Source: Litorimonas cladophorae (GTDB lineage: Bacteria > Pseudomonadota > Alphaproteobacteria > Caulobacterales > Maricaulaceae). From it: a stretch of DNA of 64,000 nt. Both the position numbers and the translations under genes were made by a program. Shown here piece after piece: positions 63,972-64,000 of the stretch. How positions within the stretch are numbered: position 1 is the stretch's first letter; every line of letters begins with the position of its first letter. The notes beneath the pieces were generated by a model. That model had not been told where the DNA came from. It was given only the letters and a program-made list of their open reading frames with translations, and did no database searches. Location of the stretch: contig NZ_BMYV01000003.1 of the NCBI RefSeq assembly GCF_014652455.1, forward strand, positions 1 to 64,000, read 5' to 3'.

Positions 63972-64000
63972 GCTGACGGTTGCCTCTCCGCAATCGGGTG

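Overview
The window looks like chromosome of a Gram-negative alphaproteobacterium. Supporting signs are several lipoprotein signal peptides, two TonB-dependent receptors, an EtfBA pair, TPR-sulfotransferase and DUF547 genes, and moderate GC with AT-rich intergenic regions. A marine or prosthecate Hyphomonadaceae/Maricaulales-type bacterium fits best. That placement is an inference from gene content, not a phylogenetic result.

Region 1 (1-14.3 kb) is a surface-protein export locus. A giant LEPR-XLL/DUF4347/cadherin-like protein (minus strand, running off the left edge, at least 2308 residues) lies downstream of a TolC-family lipoprotein. Divergent from TolC, three nearly abutting plus-strand genes encode a periplasmic adaptor, a membrane-anchored adaptor with a long cytosolic N-terminal domain, and a fusion of PqqD-like, M50 site-2-protease-like and HlyD-like parts. 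An unknown 330-residue protein follows. No ABC ATPase or MFS pump is visible, so this may be an unusual type I-like exporter for the giant protein. The leader of the giant gene holds two adjacent perfect inverted repeats.

Region 2 (14.3-33.2 kb) is metabolic. It holds a Dcp-type peptidase lipoprotein, an Lrp regulator divergent from an NCS1 permease/hydantoinase A/DUF917 operon, and a TPR-sulfotransferase divergent from a TonB receptor. A tightly overlapping acyl-CoA ligase/hydrolase/hydrolase/MFS operon follows, with a divergent TetR regulator and a second TonB receptor. Together the latter genes suggest uptake and CoA-dependent breakdown of an ester-like or acid substrate.

Region 3 (about 33.44-43.36 kb) is a genomic island in the 3' end of a tRNA-Leu(CAG) gene. 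It has a P4-type integrase beside the tRNA, an imperfect direct repeat of the tRNA end at the far boundary, and paired C5 tracts at both ends that could be integrase arm sites. Cargo: a type III restriction-modification system, a GIY-YIG-like protein, a second tyrosine recombinase, a zinc-ribbon HTH protein, an AlpA-like regulator, an unknown 303-residue protein, the decayed tail of another integrase, and a 40-residue Gly-rich small protein with its own ribosome-binding site and terminator.

Region 4 (43.5-64 kb) is housekeeping chromosome: ThpR, an aldo/keto reductase, a Bax-inhibitor-1 homologue, a class A PBP, an outer-membrane barrel, a YgjP-type metalloprotease head-to-head with a lipoprotein, a TMEM175-like channel, EtfBA, an FG-GAP lipoprotein, a hydrolase lipoprotein, a gamma-glutamyltransferase, a histidine kinase, and a DUF547/TVP38/flavin oxidoreductase operon.
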